The notes under the pieces: model-generated
Databases searched by the model: none
The model's input: the letters and a program-made list of their open reading frames with translations, nothing else
Told to the model about the DNA's origin: nothing
Position numbers and translations under genes: made by a program
Origin: Streptomyces sp. NA04227
GTDB lineage: Bacteria; Actinomycetota; Actinomycetes; Streptomycetales; Streptomycetaceae
Length of the DNA stretch: 64,000 nucleotides
Direction of reading: 5' to 3'
Assembly (NCBI RefSeq): GCF_013364195.1
Contig: NZ_CP054918.1
Span: 806,001 to 870,000 of the forward strand
Shown: positions 46,076-55,271 of the stretch, one piece after another
Layout: every line of letters starts with the position of its first letter
How positions within the stretch are numbered: position 1 is the stretch's first letter

Positions 46076-47148
46076 TTCGCGTCCTCCTTGGCGAGCGCCG
46101 GAGCGGGGGCGGGGGCGGGCACCGCGGCGGGGGCCGGGTGCTCGGCCTGCTCCACCTGAAGTCCCTGCTCGCGCAGGAAGCCGATCGGCACCACGTTGTC
46201 CTCGTAGCGCCCGGGCAGTTCGATGCGCATCCGGCCGACCTGGCGGCCGCCGACCGTGTCCATGGCGGCGCCCAGGATCGAGATGTCGATGTTGTACGTA
46301 CGGGCGAGCTGCGAGATGACCGGCTGGGTCGCGGTGTCGCCGTGGAAGGTGACATCGATGACGGTGCGGTCGGGCGACTGGGCGGTGCCGCTCAGCGGGA
46401 AGAGCGCGCTCGCCAGTTCCGAGCCCGGGGTGGCGAGCAGTTCGTCGACGGTGCCGGACTCCACGATGCGCCCGTCTCGCATGAGGGCCGCGGAGTCGCA
46501 GATGTTCTTGACCACGTCCATCTCGTGCGTGATGAGCAGCACGGTCAGTCCCAGTTCGCGGTTCAGCTCGCGCAGCAGGCCGAGAATGGAGCGGGTGGTC
46601 TCCGGGTCGAGCGCGCTGGTGGCCTCGTCGGACAGGAGCACCTTCGGCTCCGCGGCCAGTGCCCTGGCGATGCCGACGCGCTGCTTCTGGCCGCCGGAGA
46701 GCTGGGCCGGATAGGCCCGGGCCTTGTCGGCGAGGCCGACCAGGTCGAGCAGCTCCCGCGACCTGCGGGCGCGCTCGCGGCCGGAGAGGCCGAGGATCTC
46801 CAGGGGCAGTTCGACGTTGTCCTGCACGGTGCGCGAGGACAGCAGGTTGAAGTGCTGGAAGACCATGCCGATACGGCTGCGGGCCGCCCGCAGTTCGCGG
46901 CCCGCGCGCGGCCCGCGTCCGGCCAGCGCGGTCAGGTCCTGCCCGGCCACGGTGACCGTGCCGGAGGTGGGCCGCTCAAGCAGGTTGACGCACCGGATGA
47001 GCGAGGACTTCCCGGCTCCGCTCTGCCCGATGACGCCGTACACCTCGCCCTCGCGGACGTGCAGGTTCACGTCGTCGAGGGCGGTGATGTCGCGACCGCG
47101 CGGGCCGGAGGCCCGGTAGATCTTCGTCAGGCCCGAAGTGGTGATCAC
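46072..47148 (-). CDS. metN: MetN, methionine ABC transporter ATP-binding protein
   Basis: 358 residues. Walker A 'GQSGAGKSSL' (41-50), signature 'AQLSGGQKQRVGIARAL', Walker B 'VLLSDEATSAL' and the H-loop 'LLITHEMDVV' give a complete ATPase. The C-terminal NIL/ACT-like regulatory domain ('DVTFHGDTATQPVISQLARTY') allows inhibition by internal methionine. A short Pro/Ala tail follows. I chose the GTG at 47148 with GGAA upstream. First gene of metNIQ, 205 bp after the leader ORF. Confidence 0.93.
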   Translation of the reverse strand: MITTSGLTKIYRASGPRGRDITALDDVNLHVREGEVYGVIGQSGAGKSSLIRCVNLLERPTSGTVTVAGQDLTALAGRGPRAGRELRAARSRIGMVFQHFNLLSSRTVQDNVELPLEILGLSGRERARRSRELLDLVGLADKARAYPAQLSGGQKQRVGIARALAAEPKVLLSDEATSALDPETTRSILGLLRELNRELGLTVLLITHEMDVVKNICDSAALMRDGRIVESGTVDELLATPGSELASALFPLSGTAQSPDRTVIDVTFHGDTATQPVISQLARTYNIDISILGAAMDTVGGRQVGRMRIELPGRYEDNVVPIGFLREQGLQVEQAEHPAPAAVPAPAPAPALAKEDAK

Positions 47149-47353
47149 AGGGTTTCCGTCACTGTCGAGTGCACGGCGCGTTGCGGCCGGGCACGGGGCA
47201 TCGGTTTCGGCGCACGGCACAGCTCACCGCGGGGCGCGGTCAGGGGTGTGTGCGTGGGGCCTCGTCCGAAGGCCGCGGCAGGCGGGCTTCAGTACGGGCG
47301 GGGGCTCGGCGGGCTCGCTTCGGGGCGCGAGTCCAGGCGTTGGTCAGGGGCCC

Positions 47354-47440
47354 TCAGCGGGCACACATTCGACACAGACAGCGAGCACCGGACGTCATGT
47401 GCGTCTCGGTCGCAGGAATGCGGTAGCTCGTTGCGGTCAT
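47354..47440 (-). CDS. Putative cysteine-rich leader peptide of metNIQ
   Basis: A 28-codon ORF from the ATG at 47440 (or 14 codons from the ATG at 47398) ending 'CLCRMCAR' and a TGA. Three Cys codons lie in the last eight, next to a Met codon. There is no Shine-Dalgarno before the 47440 ATG, but a TACTTT -10-like box ends four bases before it, so the mRNA could be leaderless. In mycobacteria, short leaderless poly-Cys ORFs act as cysteine-responsive attenuators of sulfur genes. The same logic would make metNIQ respond to Cys-tRNA supply; this is inferred. Confidence 0.4.
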   Translation of the reverse strand: MTATSYRIPATETHMTSGARCLCRMCAR

Positions 47441-47672
47441 GCCGAAAGTAAAGCAGACGCAAGGGGCTCCCCCAGGGGTCCTGTCCGCATTCCGGACGCG
47501 AGTGACCAGTCAGTGGGCAGGCCGCCCGCAACGGCTCCGCCGCAGCTCAGAAGGGCCCCGTACGCTGCGGTTTTGTCGGAGCGCCGGGTGCGGGATGTGG
47601 GAAAGGCCACGGTTCCGGCCAGGTTCGGGGGCCGGGGCCGAAGGCGTCCGTACCCCGTAATAAAGTCGCCAC

Positions 47673-48032
47673 ATGCTTGTAGTCCTGACGATCGTGACCA
47701 GTGTGGCGGCGCTCGCGCTCGCGGCCTGGTGCGGTTTCGCGGCCTACCGGGACCAGTCGACCAAGGACTGGCACTTCATCGGTATGGCGGTCGTGACCCT
47801 GCTCGCCCTGGTCCAGCTGATCGTCGGCATCGTCCAGCTCGCCCGCGGCGAGAAGGCGGAGCAGGGCACCGCGCTGTTCGTCTCCTACCTGCTCGGCACC
47901 TTCTTCTGTGTCCCGGCGGCGGGCTACATGTCCCTCATGGAACGCACCCGCTGGGGTTCGGCGACGGCCGCCGGGGGCGGCGTTCTGCTCGCCGTCCTGG
48001 AACTTCGGCTCTACGACATCTGGGGAGGCTGA
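47673..48032 (+). CDS. Small four-helix membrane protein
   Basis: 119 residues with four predicted membrane segments ('LTIVTSVAALALAAWCGFAAY', 'FIGMAVVTLLALVQLIVGIV', 'ALFVSYLLGTFFCVPAAGYM', 'ATAAGGGVLLAVLEL'). No motif known to me. The ATG has only weak ribosome-site support. It is followed by another small membrane protein gene one base past its stop codon, so the pair is probably a functional unit. Confidence 0.8.
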   Translation: MLVVLTIVTSVAALALAAWCGFAAYRDQSTKDWHFIGMAVVTLLALVQLIVGIVQLARGEKAEQGTALFVSYLLGTFFCVPAAGYMSLMERTRWGSATAAGGGVLLAVLELRLYDIWGG

Positions 48033-48033
48033 G

Positions 48034-48468
48034 TTGACGGCGGCTCAGGACGGACCGGACGAGGCCACCAAGCCTCGCAACCGCCTCATCAGCGGCCCCG
48101 GCACCCTGCTCCTGTGGGTGTACGGGGTGATGGTCGTCGGCGCGGTCTCGCGCTCGGCGGTGCAGATCTCCACCGACTTCGACCGCGCCCCGCTCGCCTA
48201 CGCGCTGTCGGCGGTCGCCGGGCTCGTGTACGGCTTCATCACGTACTCGCTGGTGCGCGGCGGCGAGGCGGCCCGCAAGGCGGCGCTCGCCTGTTGTGCG
48301 GCGGAGCTGGCCGGGGTCCTCGTGGTGGGCACCTGGACCATGGCCGACCCGGACGCCTTCCCGGACGCCACCGTGTGGTCGGACTTCGGGATGGGCTACC
48401 TGTTCATCCCGGTGATCCTGCCGCTGACGGCGATGTGGTGGCTGCGCCGCCCGCGCGAGACCGGCTGA
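48034..48468 (+). CDS. Small membrane protein, coupled to the previous gene
   Basis: 144 residues with about four membrane helices ('LLLWVYGVMVVGAVSRSAVQ', 'YALSAVAGLVYGFITYSLVR', 'AALACCAAELAGVLVVGTW', 'FIPVILPLTAMWWL'). The only sensible start is TTG at 48034: GGGGAGG lies five bases upstream and the previous stop ends at 48032. Function unknown. Confidence 0.8.
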   Translation: MTAAQDGPDEATKPRNRLISGPGTLLLWVYGVMVVGAVSRSAVQISTDFDRAPLAYALSAVAGLVYGFITYSLVRGGEAARKAALACCAAELAGVLVVGTWTMADPDAFPDATVWSDFGMGYLFIPVILPLTAMWWLRRPRETG

Positions 48469-48525
48469 CCGGCACACGCGGGCGGGGGCACTCGCATCCG
48501 CGCGGGCCCGGCCACCCGACCCCGC

Positions 48526-49032
48526 TCAGGCGCTTTGCACGTACGTCCCCGCCTGGGCGTCTTCGGCGCTCTTGACGAGGGTCACCAGCATCGCCCGGCC
48601 CTGGCCGGGAACAGTGGCGAGCCGGGTGTAGCCGTGCTTGCGGTACAGACGCAGATTGCCCTCGCTGCGGTGCCCGGTGAAGAGCTGGAAGCGGTCGGCC
48701 CCGCCGTCCTCGCACAGCGCGCGTTCCATCGCGGCGAGCAGCCGTCCACCGAGCCCGTGCCGCTGCATCCGGGGATGGACGATCAGTTTGCCGATGTGGC
48801 CGGTGCCCTCGGCGTCGACGGTGCCGCGCACGGAGGCGACGACCTCGTCGCCGAGCCGGGCCACCAGCACGGTGGCGGTGCGCAGTTCGGCCGTCAGGGA
48901 GTCGAGTGTCTGGGTGAGCGGTTCGATCGAGTAGTCCCCGTAGAGCGCGGCCTCGCTCTGGTAGCACAGGTACTGGAGCTTGAGGATCTGCTCCGCCTCC
49001 CGCTCCCCGGCCGCCGTGACGGTCACGCTCAT
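48526..49032 (-). CDS. GNAT-family N-acetyltransferase
   Basis: 168 residues. Strand beta-4 'GTGHIGKLIVHPRMQRHGLG' leads into the acetyl-CoA loop 'RHGLGGRLLAAME', then 'FTGHRSEGNLRLYRKHGY'. Substrate unknown. ATGs at 49032, 49038 and 49059 are in frame; the family-like start 'MSVTVTAAGERE' favours 49032. Convergent with the small membrane genes; downstream of a decayed sigma-factor fragment. Confidence 0.85.
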   Translation of the reverse strand: MSVTVTAAGEREAEQILKLQYLCYQSEAALYGDYSIEPLTQTLDSLTAELRTATVLVARLGDEVVASVRGTVDAEGTGHIGKLIVHPRMQRHGLGGRLLAAMERALCEDGGADRFQLFTGHRSEGNLRLYRKHGYTRLATVPGQGRAMLVTLVKSAEDAQAGTYVQSA

Positions 49033-49066
49033 GCCCATGCGCCCCAGCCTTCCGCTCACCCGTTCA

Positions 49067-49228
49067 TCATGTCGTCTCCCACTCCTTACCCCCCGGCTGG
49101 GGAGCGGGAATCTCCGCAGCGAGCATTCTGCGCAGACATCCCAGGCATCGGGAACGATCGGGCCCCGGACTTCCCTGTGAGATACCCAACTCCCCTGCGA
49201 TTGCCTGGTAGGTGCGCTCAGCGGGTCG
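49067..49228 (-). pseudogene. Remnant of a sigma-70 family factor (region 4 only)
   Basis: About 53 codons that read like sigma region 4.2: 'RTYQAIAGELGISQGS', then 'SRCLGCLRRMLAAE', ending with a TGA at 49067-49069. The usual 'GSIGPTRSRCL' motif reads GSPGPDRSRCL, with Pro and Asp at normally conserved Ile and Thr. There is no start codon with ribosome site, and regions 2-3 are missing: upstream lies the glpQ terminator and then glpQ. As I recall, a sigma-factor gene occupies this position in related genomes. This looks like a 5' deletion followed by drift. Base composition is lower in G+C than the neighbours. Confidence 0.55.
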
Positions 49229-49251
49229 AGACACTGCCGCCTGTGCCCGCA

Positions 49252-49294
49252 AACGGCTGCGGCCCCGGCAGAGGTTGCCGGGGCCGCGGCCGTT
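49252..49294 (-). terminator. Terminator of glpQ
   Basis: Nineteen-base stem with one T-G wobble; the core GCGGCCCCGGCA pairs perfectly with TGCCGGGGCCGC around a GAGGT loop. It starts 19 bp past the glpQ stop. Confidence 0.75.
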
Positions 49295-49313
49295 CAGCTC
49301 AACGGGGCGGCGT

Positions 49314-50492
49314 TCACCGCCCGTTGACGAAGTCCTCGCGGGCGAGGACACCGGTGTCGGGCTGGTCGGTGAAGATGCCGTCGATGCCGGTCTCGAAGTA
49401 GACGCGGAACGCGCCGAAGGCGTCGCCGTAGGCGTCCGCGTCGGTGCCCTTGCGGAACTCGGCGGGCAGGAACGGGTTTTCGTTGCGCATCGTGTACGGG
49501 TGCAGGATCAGGCCCGCCGCGTGCGCGTCGCGTACCAGTGTGGTCGGCTCGGTGAGCTTGCCCGCGGCGTCCCTGGGGATGATCAGGTCCAGCGTCGGGC
49601 CGATGCCCTGCGCGTAGGAGGCCATCCACTTCAGGCCCTCGGGCTTGACCAGGTCGGCGACGGTGCGCGGGTCGCCGGACTCGATGAAGTCCCAGGGGCG
49701 GCTGTTCGCGCTGGAGAGCAGGACCACGCGCGGGGTGCGCACCAGGCGGGCCAGGCGCTGGATGCTGCTCGGCTCGAAGGACTGCAGGAACTGCGGGGCG
49801 TCCTTGGTGTGACGGCCGTACCGGCGCAGCAGCTTGACCAGGGTCTCCTCCAGCGGCAGACCGAGCCCCCGGAAGTAGGAGGGGTGCTTGGTCTCGGTGT
49901 GCAGCCACACCGGCCGGCCGCGCCGCTCGCCTTCCTTCTCGGCCCACTTGAGGACCTCTTCGAAGGTGGGGATCTCCCAACGGCCGTTGTAGAGGGTGTT
50001 GTGCGGGCGGTTGACGGCGATGCGCTCGGTGGCGCGCAGCGTCTTCAGCTCGGCCAGCGTGAAGTCCTCGGTGAACCAGCCGGTGAACTGCTGGCCGTCG
50101 ACGGTCTTGGTGGTCTTGCGACCGGCGAACTCGGGGTGCGCGGCGACATCGGTGGTGCCGGTGATGTCGTTCTCGTGACGGCACACCAGGTGCCCGTCCT
50201 TGGTGGGCACCAGGTCCTGCTCGACGACATCGGCGCCGAGGTCGAGGGCGAGCTGGTACGAGCCGAGGGTGTGCTCGGGGCGGTAGCCGCTCGCACCGCG
50301 GTGGCCGATGACGGTGGGCACCGGCAGCCGGTGGCGGCCGCTCGTGCCGCGCGCCGCCGGAGCGGCGCCGGCCTCGGCAGTGCCCGCCCCGCCGAGCACG
50401 GCACCGCCCGCACCGAGCACCGCCGCGCCGAGCAGCGCCCTGCGTCCCGTGGTGCCCCGCTGCCGTTCCTGGCCGGATCCCTGCGTCGCCAT
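49314..50492 (-). CDS. glpQ: Secreted glycerophosphodiester phosphodiesterase
   Basis: 392 residues. A twin-arginine signal ('TTGRRALLGAAVLGAGG', cleavage near 'AEAGA') directs folded export. The GDPD barrel shows 'VIGHRGASGYRPEHTL' (catalytic His, Arg, Glu), 'VEQDLVPTKDGHLVCRHE', and the 'FTDQPDTGVLARE' end. It cleaves glycerophosphodiesters to glycerol 3-phosphate, supplying phosphate and carbon. The streptomycete GlpQ1 is, to my knowledge, under PhoP control; a PHO-box-like stretch lies upstream. GAGGGGAG precedes the ATG. Confidence 0.94.
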   Translation of the reverse strand: MATQGSGQERQRGTTGRRALLGAAVLGAGGAVLGGAGTAEAGAAPAARGTSGRHRLPVPTVIGHRGASGYRPEHTLGSYQLALDLGADVVEQDLVPTKDGHLVCRHENDITGTTDVAAHPEFAGRKTTKTVDGQQFTGWFTEDFTLAELKTLRATERIAVNRPHNTLYNGRWEIPTFEEVLKWAEKEGERRGRPVWLHTETKHPSYFRGLGLPLEETLVKLLRRYGRHTKDAPQFLQSFEPSSIQRLARLVRTPRVVLLSSANSRPWDFIESGDPRTVADLVKPEGLKWMASYAQGIGPTLDLIIPRDAAGKLTEPTTLVRDAHAAGLILHPYTMRNENPFLPAEFRKGTDADAYGDAFGAFRVYFETGIDGIFTDQPDTGVLAREDFVNGR

Positions 50493-50544
50493 CGGCGTCT
50501 CCCCTCGTTCGGTGCCCGTCGCCGGGCCTCGACCTGTCAAATCG

Positions 50545-50580
50545 AGACAGATCGTAGGTGGACCCGGGTGAAGGGCGGGA
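50545..50580 (-). promoter_or_regulatory. Candidate promoter with PHO-box-like repeats upstream of glpQ
   Basis: On the minus strand TTCACC and TCCACC recur ten bases apart, followed by TACGAT, which can serve as -10 (plus 50551-50556). PHO boxes of Streptomyces are direct repeats of GTTCACC-like 11-mers; the spacing here is 10, so the match is imperfect. Confidence 0.35.
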
Positions 50581-50835
50581 GGCTCGCGGCGGAACTCGAA
50601 GGTGCTGTCCGGTGTCCTCGGGGCGGCGGTCCAACGCCCGGCAGGCACCCGGGAGTTGGCCAGGTCCGGGCGTTCGCGCTGGTGAGGGTGCCCGTATCCG
50701 GCCCCGGCGGTGGCACCCGAACAGGCGCGGCCGGGCGTGCGGGCGCGAGCGCCCGGTGTGCGTCCGGACCCCGCCGACGAGTAATGTCCTCACCTGCACG
50801 GACTTCACCGTCGTTCCTTTGCTCCGGAGGGTCAG

Positions 50836-51507
50836 TTGTCCCGTTTCGCGCTCATCAAGGCGGTCTTCGGACCGGTCATGCGCCTGATGTTCCGCACGCG
50901 GGTGGAGGGCGCGGAGCACATTCCCGGTGACGGTCCGGTGATTCTGGCGGGCAATCACCTCACCTTCATCGACTCGATCGTGCTGCCGCTGGTCTGCGAG
51001 CGTCAGGTCTTCTTCATCGGCAAGGACGAGTACGTCACCGGCAAGGGCCTCAAGGGCCGCGTGATGGCCTGGTTCTTCACCGGCGTCGGCATGATCCCGG
51101 TGGACCGGGACAGCGCCAACGGCGGTGTCGCGGCGCTGATGACCGGCCGCCGCGTCCTGGAGGAGGGCCGGATCTTCGGCATCTACCCCGAGGGCACCCG
51201 CTCCCCCGACGGCCGCCTGTACCGCGGCCGTACCGGCATCGCCCGGCTGACCCTGATGACCGGTGCCCCGGTGGTCCCGTTCGCCATGATCGGCACCGAC
51301 AAGCTCCAGCCCGGCGGCGCGGGCCTGCCCCGCCCCGGCAAGGTCACCGTCCGCTTCGGCGAGCCGATGGAGTTCTCCCGCTACGAGGGCATGGACCGCG
51401 ACCGCTACGTCCTGCGCGCGGTGACCGACTCGGTGATGGCCGAGGTCATGCGGCTGTCCGGCCAGGAGTACGTGGACATGTACGCCACCAAGGCGAAGGC
51501 CGCCTGA
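50836..51507 (+). CDS. PlsC-type 1-acyl-glycerol-3-phosphate acyltransferase
   Basis: 223 residues. Block I 'AGNHLTFIDSI' (HX4D), block II 'GMIPVDRD', block III 'FGIYPEGTRSPDG' and block IV 'VVPFAMIG' are all present. The enzyme acylates lysophosphatidate or a related lyso-lipid at the membrane. The start is TTG with GGAGG five bases upstream. Divergent from glpQ across 343 bp. Confidence 0.92.
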   Translation: MSRFALIKAVFGPVMRLMFRTRVEGAEHIPGDGPVILAGNHLTFIDSIVLPLVCERQVFFIGKDEYVTGKGLKGRVMAWFFTGVGMIPVDRDSANGGVAALMTGRRVLEEGRIFGIYPEGTRSPDGRLYRGRTGIARLTLMTGAPVVPFAMIGTDKLQPGGAGLPRPGKVTVRFGEPMEFSRYEGMDRDRYVLRAVTDSVMAEVMRLSGQEYVDMYATKAKAA

Positions 51508-51533
51508 GACACGGCGGCTGCCGGGGACACGAC

Positions 51534-51580
51534 GGCAACGCGAAGGGGCGGGCACCGGGTGCCCGCCCCTTCGCGTTGCC
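51534..51580 (+). terminator. Very long perfect terminator hairpin after plsC
   Basis: Twenty-two base pairs without mismatch and a CGG loop, beginning 27 bp past the plsC stop. It would insulate plsC from the PP2C gene downstream. No clear U-run. Confidence 0.8.
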
Positions 51581-51689
51581 CCCGCGTCCGCCCGCGCGCC
51601 CGGCGCGGCACTCCTCGTCGGCTGGCACCCGGCGGGCGGCAGGGGGAGCCTGGAGGTACAGGCCCCGCCCACCAGCGAGGAGGAGTCGC

Positions 51690-53435
51690 GTGCCGCTCGG
51701 CGACGACCACGGGGGTGCGGTGGGCCCGCATGCCGATCCCCGTCTCCTGGGCCGGGTGCTGCGCGATGCGGCCGCGGGGGTGTACGCACTCGACGGCTCG
51801 GGGGCGATCGTCGCCGTCAATCCGCGCGCCGAGGAACTGCTCGGCCGAGGGGCCGGGGAACTGGTCGGGCACGACGCGCACGACCTCCTGCACCGCACCG
51901 TGGACGGCAATCCGATCCAGCGGTCCACCTGCCGACTCCTGGAGGCCTTCCTCGGCGGGCAGACCTGGTTCTCGGCGCCCGAGTGGTTCGAGCGCGGCGA
52001 CGGTTCACTGCTGACCGCCAGCTGTCTGACCGTCCCACTGGACGTGGGCGGGACGACCGGCGGCGCGGTGATCTTCCTCGACGCCCCCGTGCCGGCAGCG
52101 GGGCGGGAGCCCACCGCGGACGCCGAGGTCAAGGACCGTCTCGCCCTGGTCGCGGAGTCCACCACCGTGCTCAGCTTCTCCCTGGACCCGGACACCGCGC
52201 TGCGCAGCCTGGTCCGGCTGATGGTCCCCCGCCTGGCCGACTGGGCGGTGGTGGATCTGATCGCGGAGTCCGGGCAGGTGCGGCGGGTGGCCGTGGTGCG
52301 CTACCACCACGGCCGCTATGTCGACATGGACGAGTTCTCGGGACCGCTGCCGCCGGTCGGAGACGACTCGCGGATCCCGCTGGCGCGGGTGCTGCGCGGC
52401 GGCGCGCCGGTCGTGGTCGTCCAGGACGAGGAGTACGACGAGTCCCAACTCGCCGCACGGCAGCGCGAGTTCTTCGAGGCGGTCGGAATGCGCTCGGCGG
52501 TCATCGCCCCGTTGCGCGCCCTCGGCGGCGTGCAGGGCAGGGTGATCGGCGCCCTCACCGTCGGCCGCACCGACCTGGCCCGGCCCTACGGCGCCTCGGA
52601 GCTCTCGCTCGTCGACGACATCGCCCGCCGGGCCGGGCTCGCGGTGGACAACGCCCAGCTCTACGAGGGCCAGCGGCGGGTGGCCGAGAACATGCAGCGC
52701 CATCTGCTGCCGCCGATGCCGAAGATCCTCGGCCTGGAGACCTGTGCCCGCTACGCGCCCGCCGCGCACGCCTCCAAGGTGGGTGGCGACTGGTACGACG
52801 CCTTCCCGCTGCCGGACGGCTCGGTAGCGATGGTCATCGGCGACGTGGTCGGGCACGACCTGGCGGCGGCCGCCCATATGTCGCAGGTACGGAACATGCT
52901 GCGGGCCTTCGCCTGGCACGAGGGGCTGTCCCCGAGCGCCGCCGTGGACCGCCTGGACAGCGCGCTCGCGCACATCAGCGACGCCCCGATGGCGACCCTG
53001 GTACTTGCCAGACTCGAAGGCCCGGAGGGCGGTCCCTGGCAGCTTCGCTGGACCAATGCCGGGCATCCGCCGCCGCTGGTGGTACGGCACGACGGCCGCA
53101 CCGCGCTCCTGGAGGGCGGCGAGGGCGTCCTGCTCGGCACCGACATGCCGATGTCCCGTACCGACGCGGTCACCGCGCTGCCGCCCCTGTCGACCGTGGT
53201 GCTGTACACCGACGGCCTGATCGAGACCCGCAGCGGCTCGCTCGACGACGGTCTGCGACGGCTCAGCGAGCACGCCTCCGCGCTCGCCGAACAGCCGCTG
53301 GAGATCTTCTGCGACCGCCTGCTCGAACAGTCCCGGCCGACCGACAACCAGGACGACATCGCCCTGATCGCCCTGCGGCCGCGCCCCGTACCGGGTACGG
53401 GACCCGGCCGCGCGAAGCAGCGCCGGGCGGGCTGA
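51690..53435 (+). CDS. PAS-GAF-PP2C (SpoIIE/RsbU-type) phosphatase
   Basis: 581 residues. PAS domain ~15-115 ('GVYALDGSGAIVAVNPRAEEL'), GAF domain ~150-310 ('LADWAVVDLIAESGQVRRVA'), SpoIIE catalytic domain ~325-560 with metal motifs 'SKVGGDWYDAFPLPDG', 'VIGDVVGHDLAAA' and 'TDNQDDIALIAL'. It should dephosphorylate a SpoIIAA/anti-anti-sigma-type protein in response to a ligand or light/redox state sensed by PAS-GAF. No partner anti-sigma gene is adjacent. The GTG at 51690 has GAGGAGGAG upstream. Streptomycetes have many such proteins. Confidence 0.93.
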   Translation: MPLGDDHGGAVGPHADPRLLGRVLRDAAAGVYALDGSGAIVAVNPRAEELLGRGAGELVGHDAHDLLHRTVDGNPIQRSTCRLLEAFLGGQTWFSAPEWFERGDGSLLTASCLTVPLDVGGTTGGAVIFLDAPVPAAGREPTADAEVKDRLALVAESTTVLSFSLDPDTALRSLVRLMVPRLADWAVVDLIAESGQVRRVAVVRYHHGRYVDMDEFSGPLPPVGDDSRIPLARVLRGGAPVVVVQDEEYDESQLAARQREFFEAVGMRSAVIAPLRALGGVQGRVIGALTVGRTDLARPYGASELSLVDDIARRAGLAVDNAQLYEGQRRVAENMQRHLLPPMPKILGLETCARYAPAAHASKVGGDWYDAFPLPDGSVAMVIGDVVGHDLAAAAHMSQVRNMLRAFAWHEGLSPSAAVDRLDSALAHISDAPMATLVLARLEGPEGGPWQLRWTNAGHPPPLVVRHDGRTALLEGGEGVLLGTDMPMSRTDAVTALPPLSTVVLYTDGLIETRSGSLDDGLRRLSEHASALAEQPLEIFCDRLLEQSRPTDNQDDIALIALRPRPVPGTGPGRAKQRRAG

Positions 53436-53520
53436 GCCTCGGCCTGCCGCCTGTTGCCTCTCGGCTCCTGGCTCCCGGCATTCGGCTCGCCGCCTCAGCG
53501 CGACGGCTCAGCCCGACGGC

Positions 53521-55011
<1,491 letters not shown>

Positions 55012-55092
55012 GTCGCACGGCCGTTTCCCGAGGGGCCACGGCCGGATGTGCGACCGCCTCCCCGGTCGTGGACCAGGGAGGCGGTTCAGGCT

Positions 55093-55257
55093 AGGGCCTG
55101 TCCGGCGGATTTTCGTGGAATAGCTCGCGGCGTCTGGTGCGTGCTCTCGGCGTGCGCCCGGATCACCCTCGTACTGGACGTACTCGGGTGGTTCGGGCGT
55201 GCGGCGAGAGTGCGTGCCAGGCGTCGCGGGCCCGCGAAGATCCGCCGGACAGGCCCT
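55093..55257. repeat. 165-bp fold-back (long inverted repeat) element between argG and argH
   Basis: Starts AGGGCCTGTCCGGCGGAT and ends with its exact complement (18 bp); the arms remain about 80% complementary to the centre near 55175, giving a hairpin of ~80 bp per arm. There is no ORF of note. The ends lie in AT-poor sequence with CT/GG flanks and no clear target duplication. It resembles a MITE or the paired ends of a lost insertion sequence. It reads as a very stable stem in either direction and could stop argG transcription. Confidence 0.75.
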
Positions 55258-55271
55258 GGTGCGCCGCGGCC

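Noticed and set aside
47149..47353. Possible SAM riboswitch (S-box or SAM-IV) before metN
   Set aside because: I could not find the conserved core sequences or a P1 stem in the 205 nt; the Cys-rich ORF is the better candidate for control.
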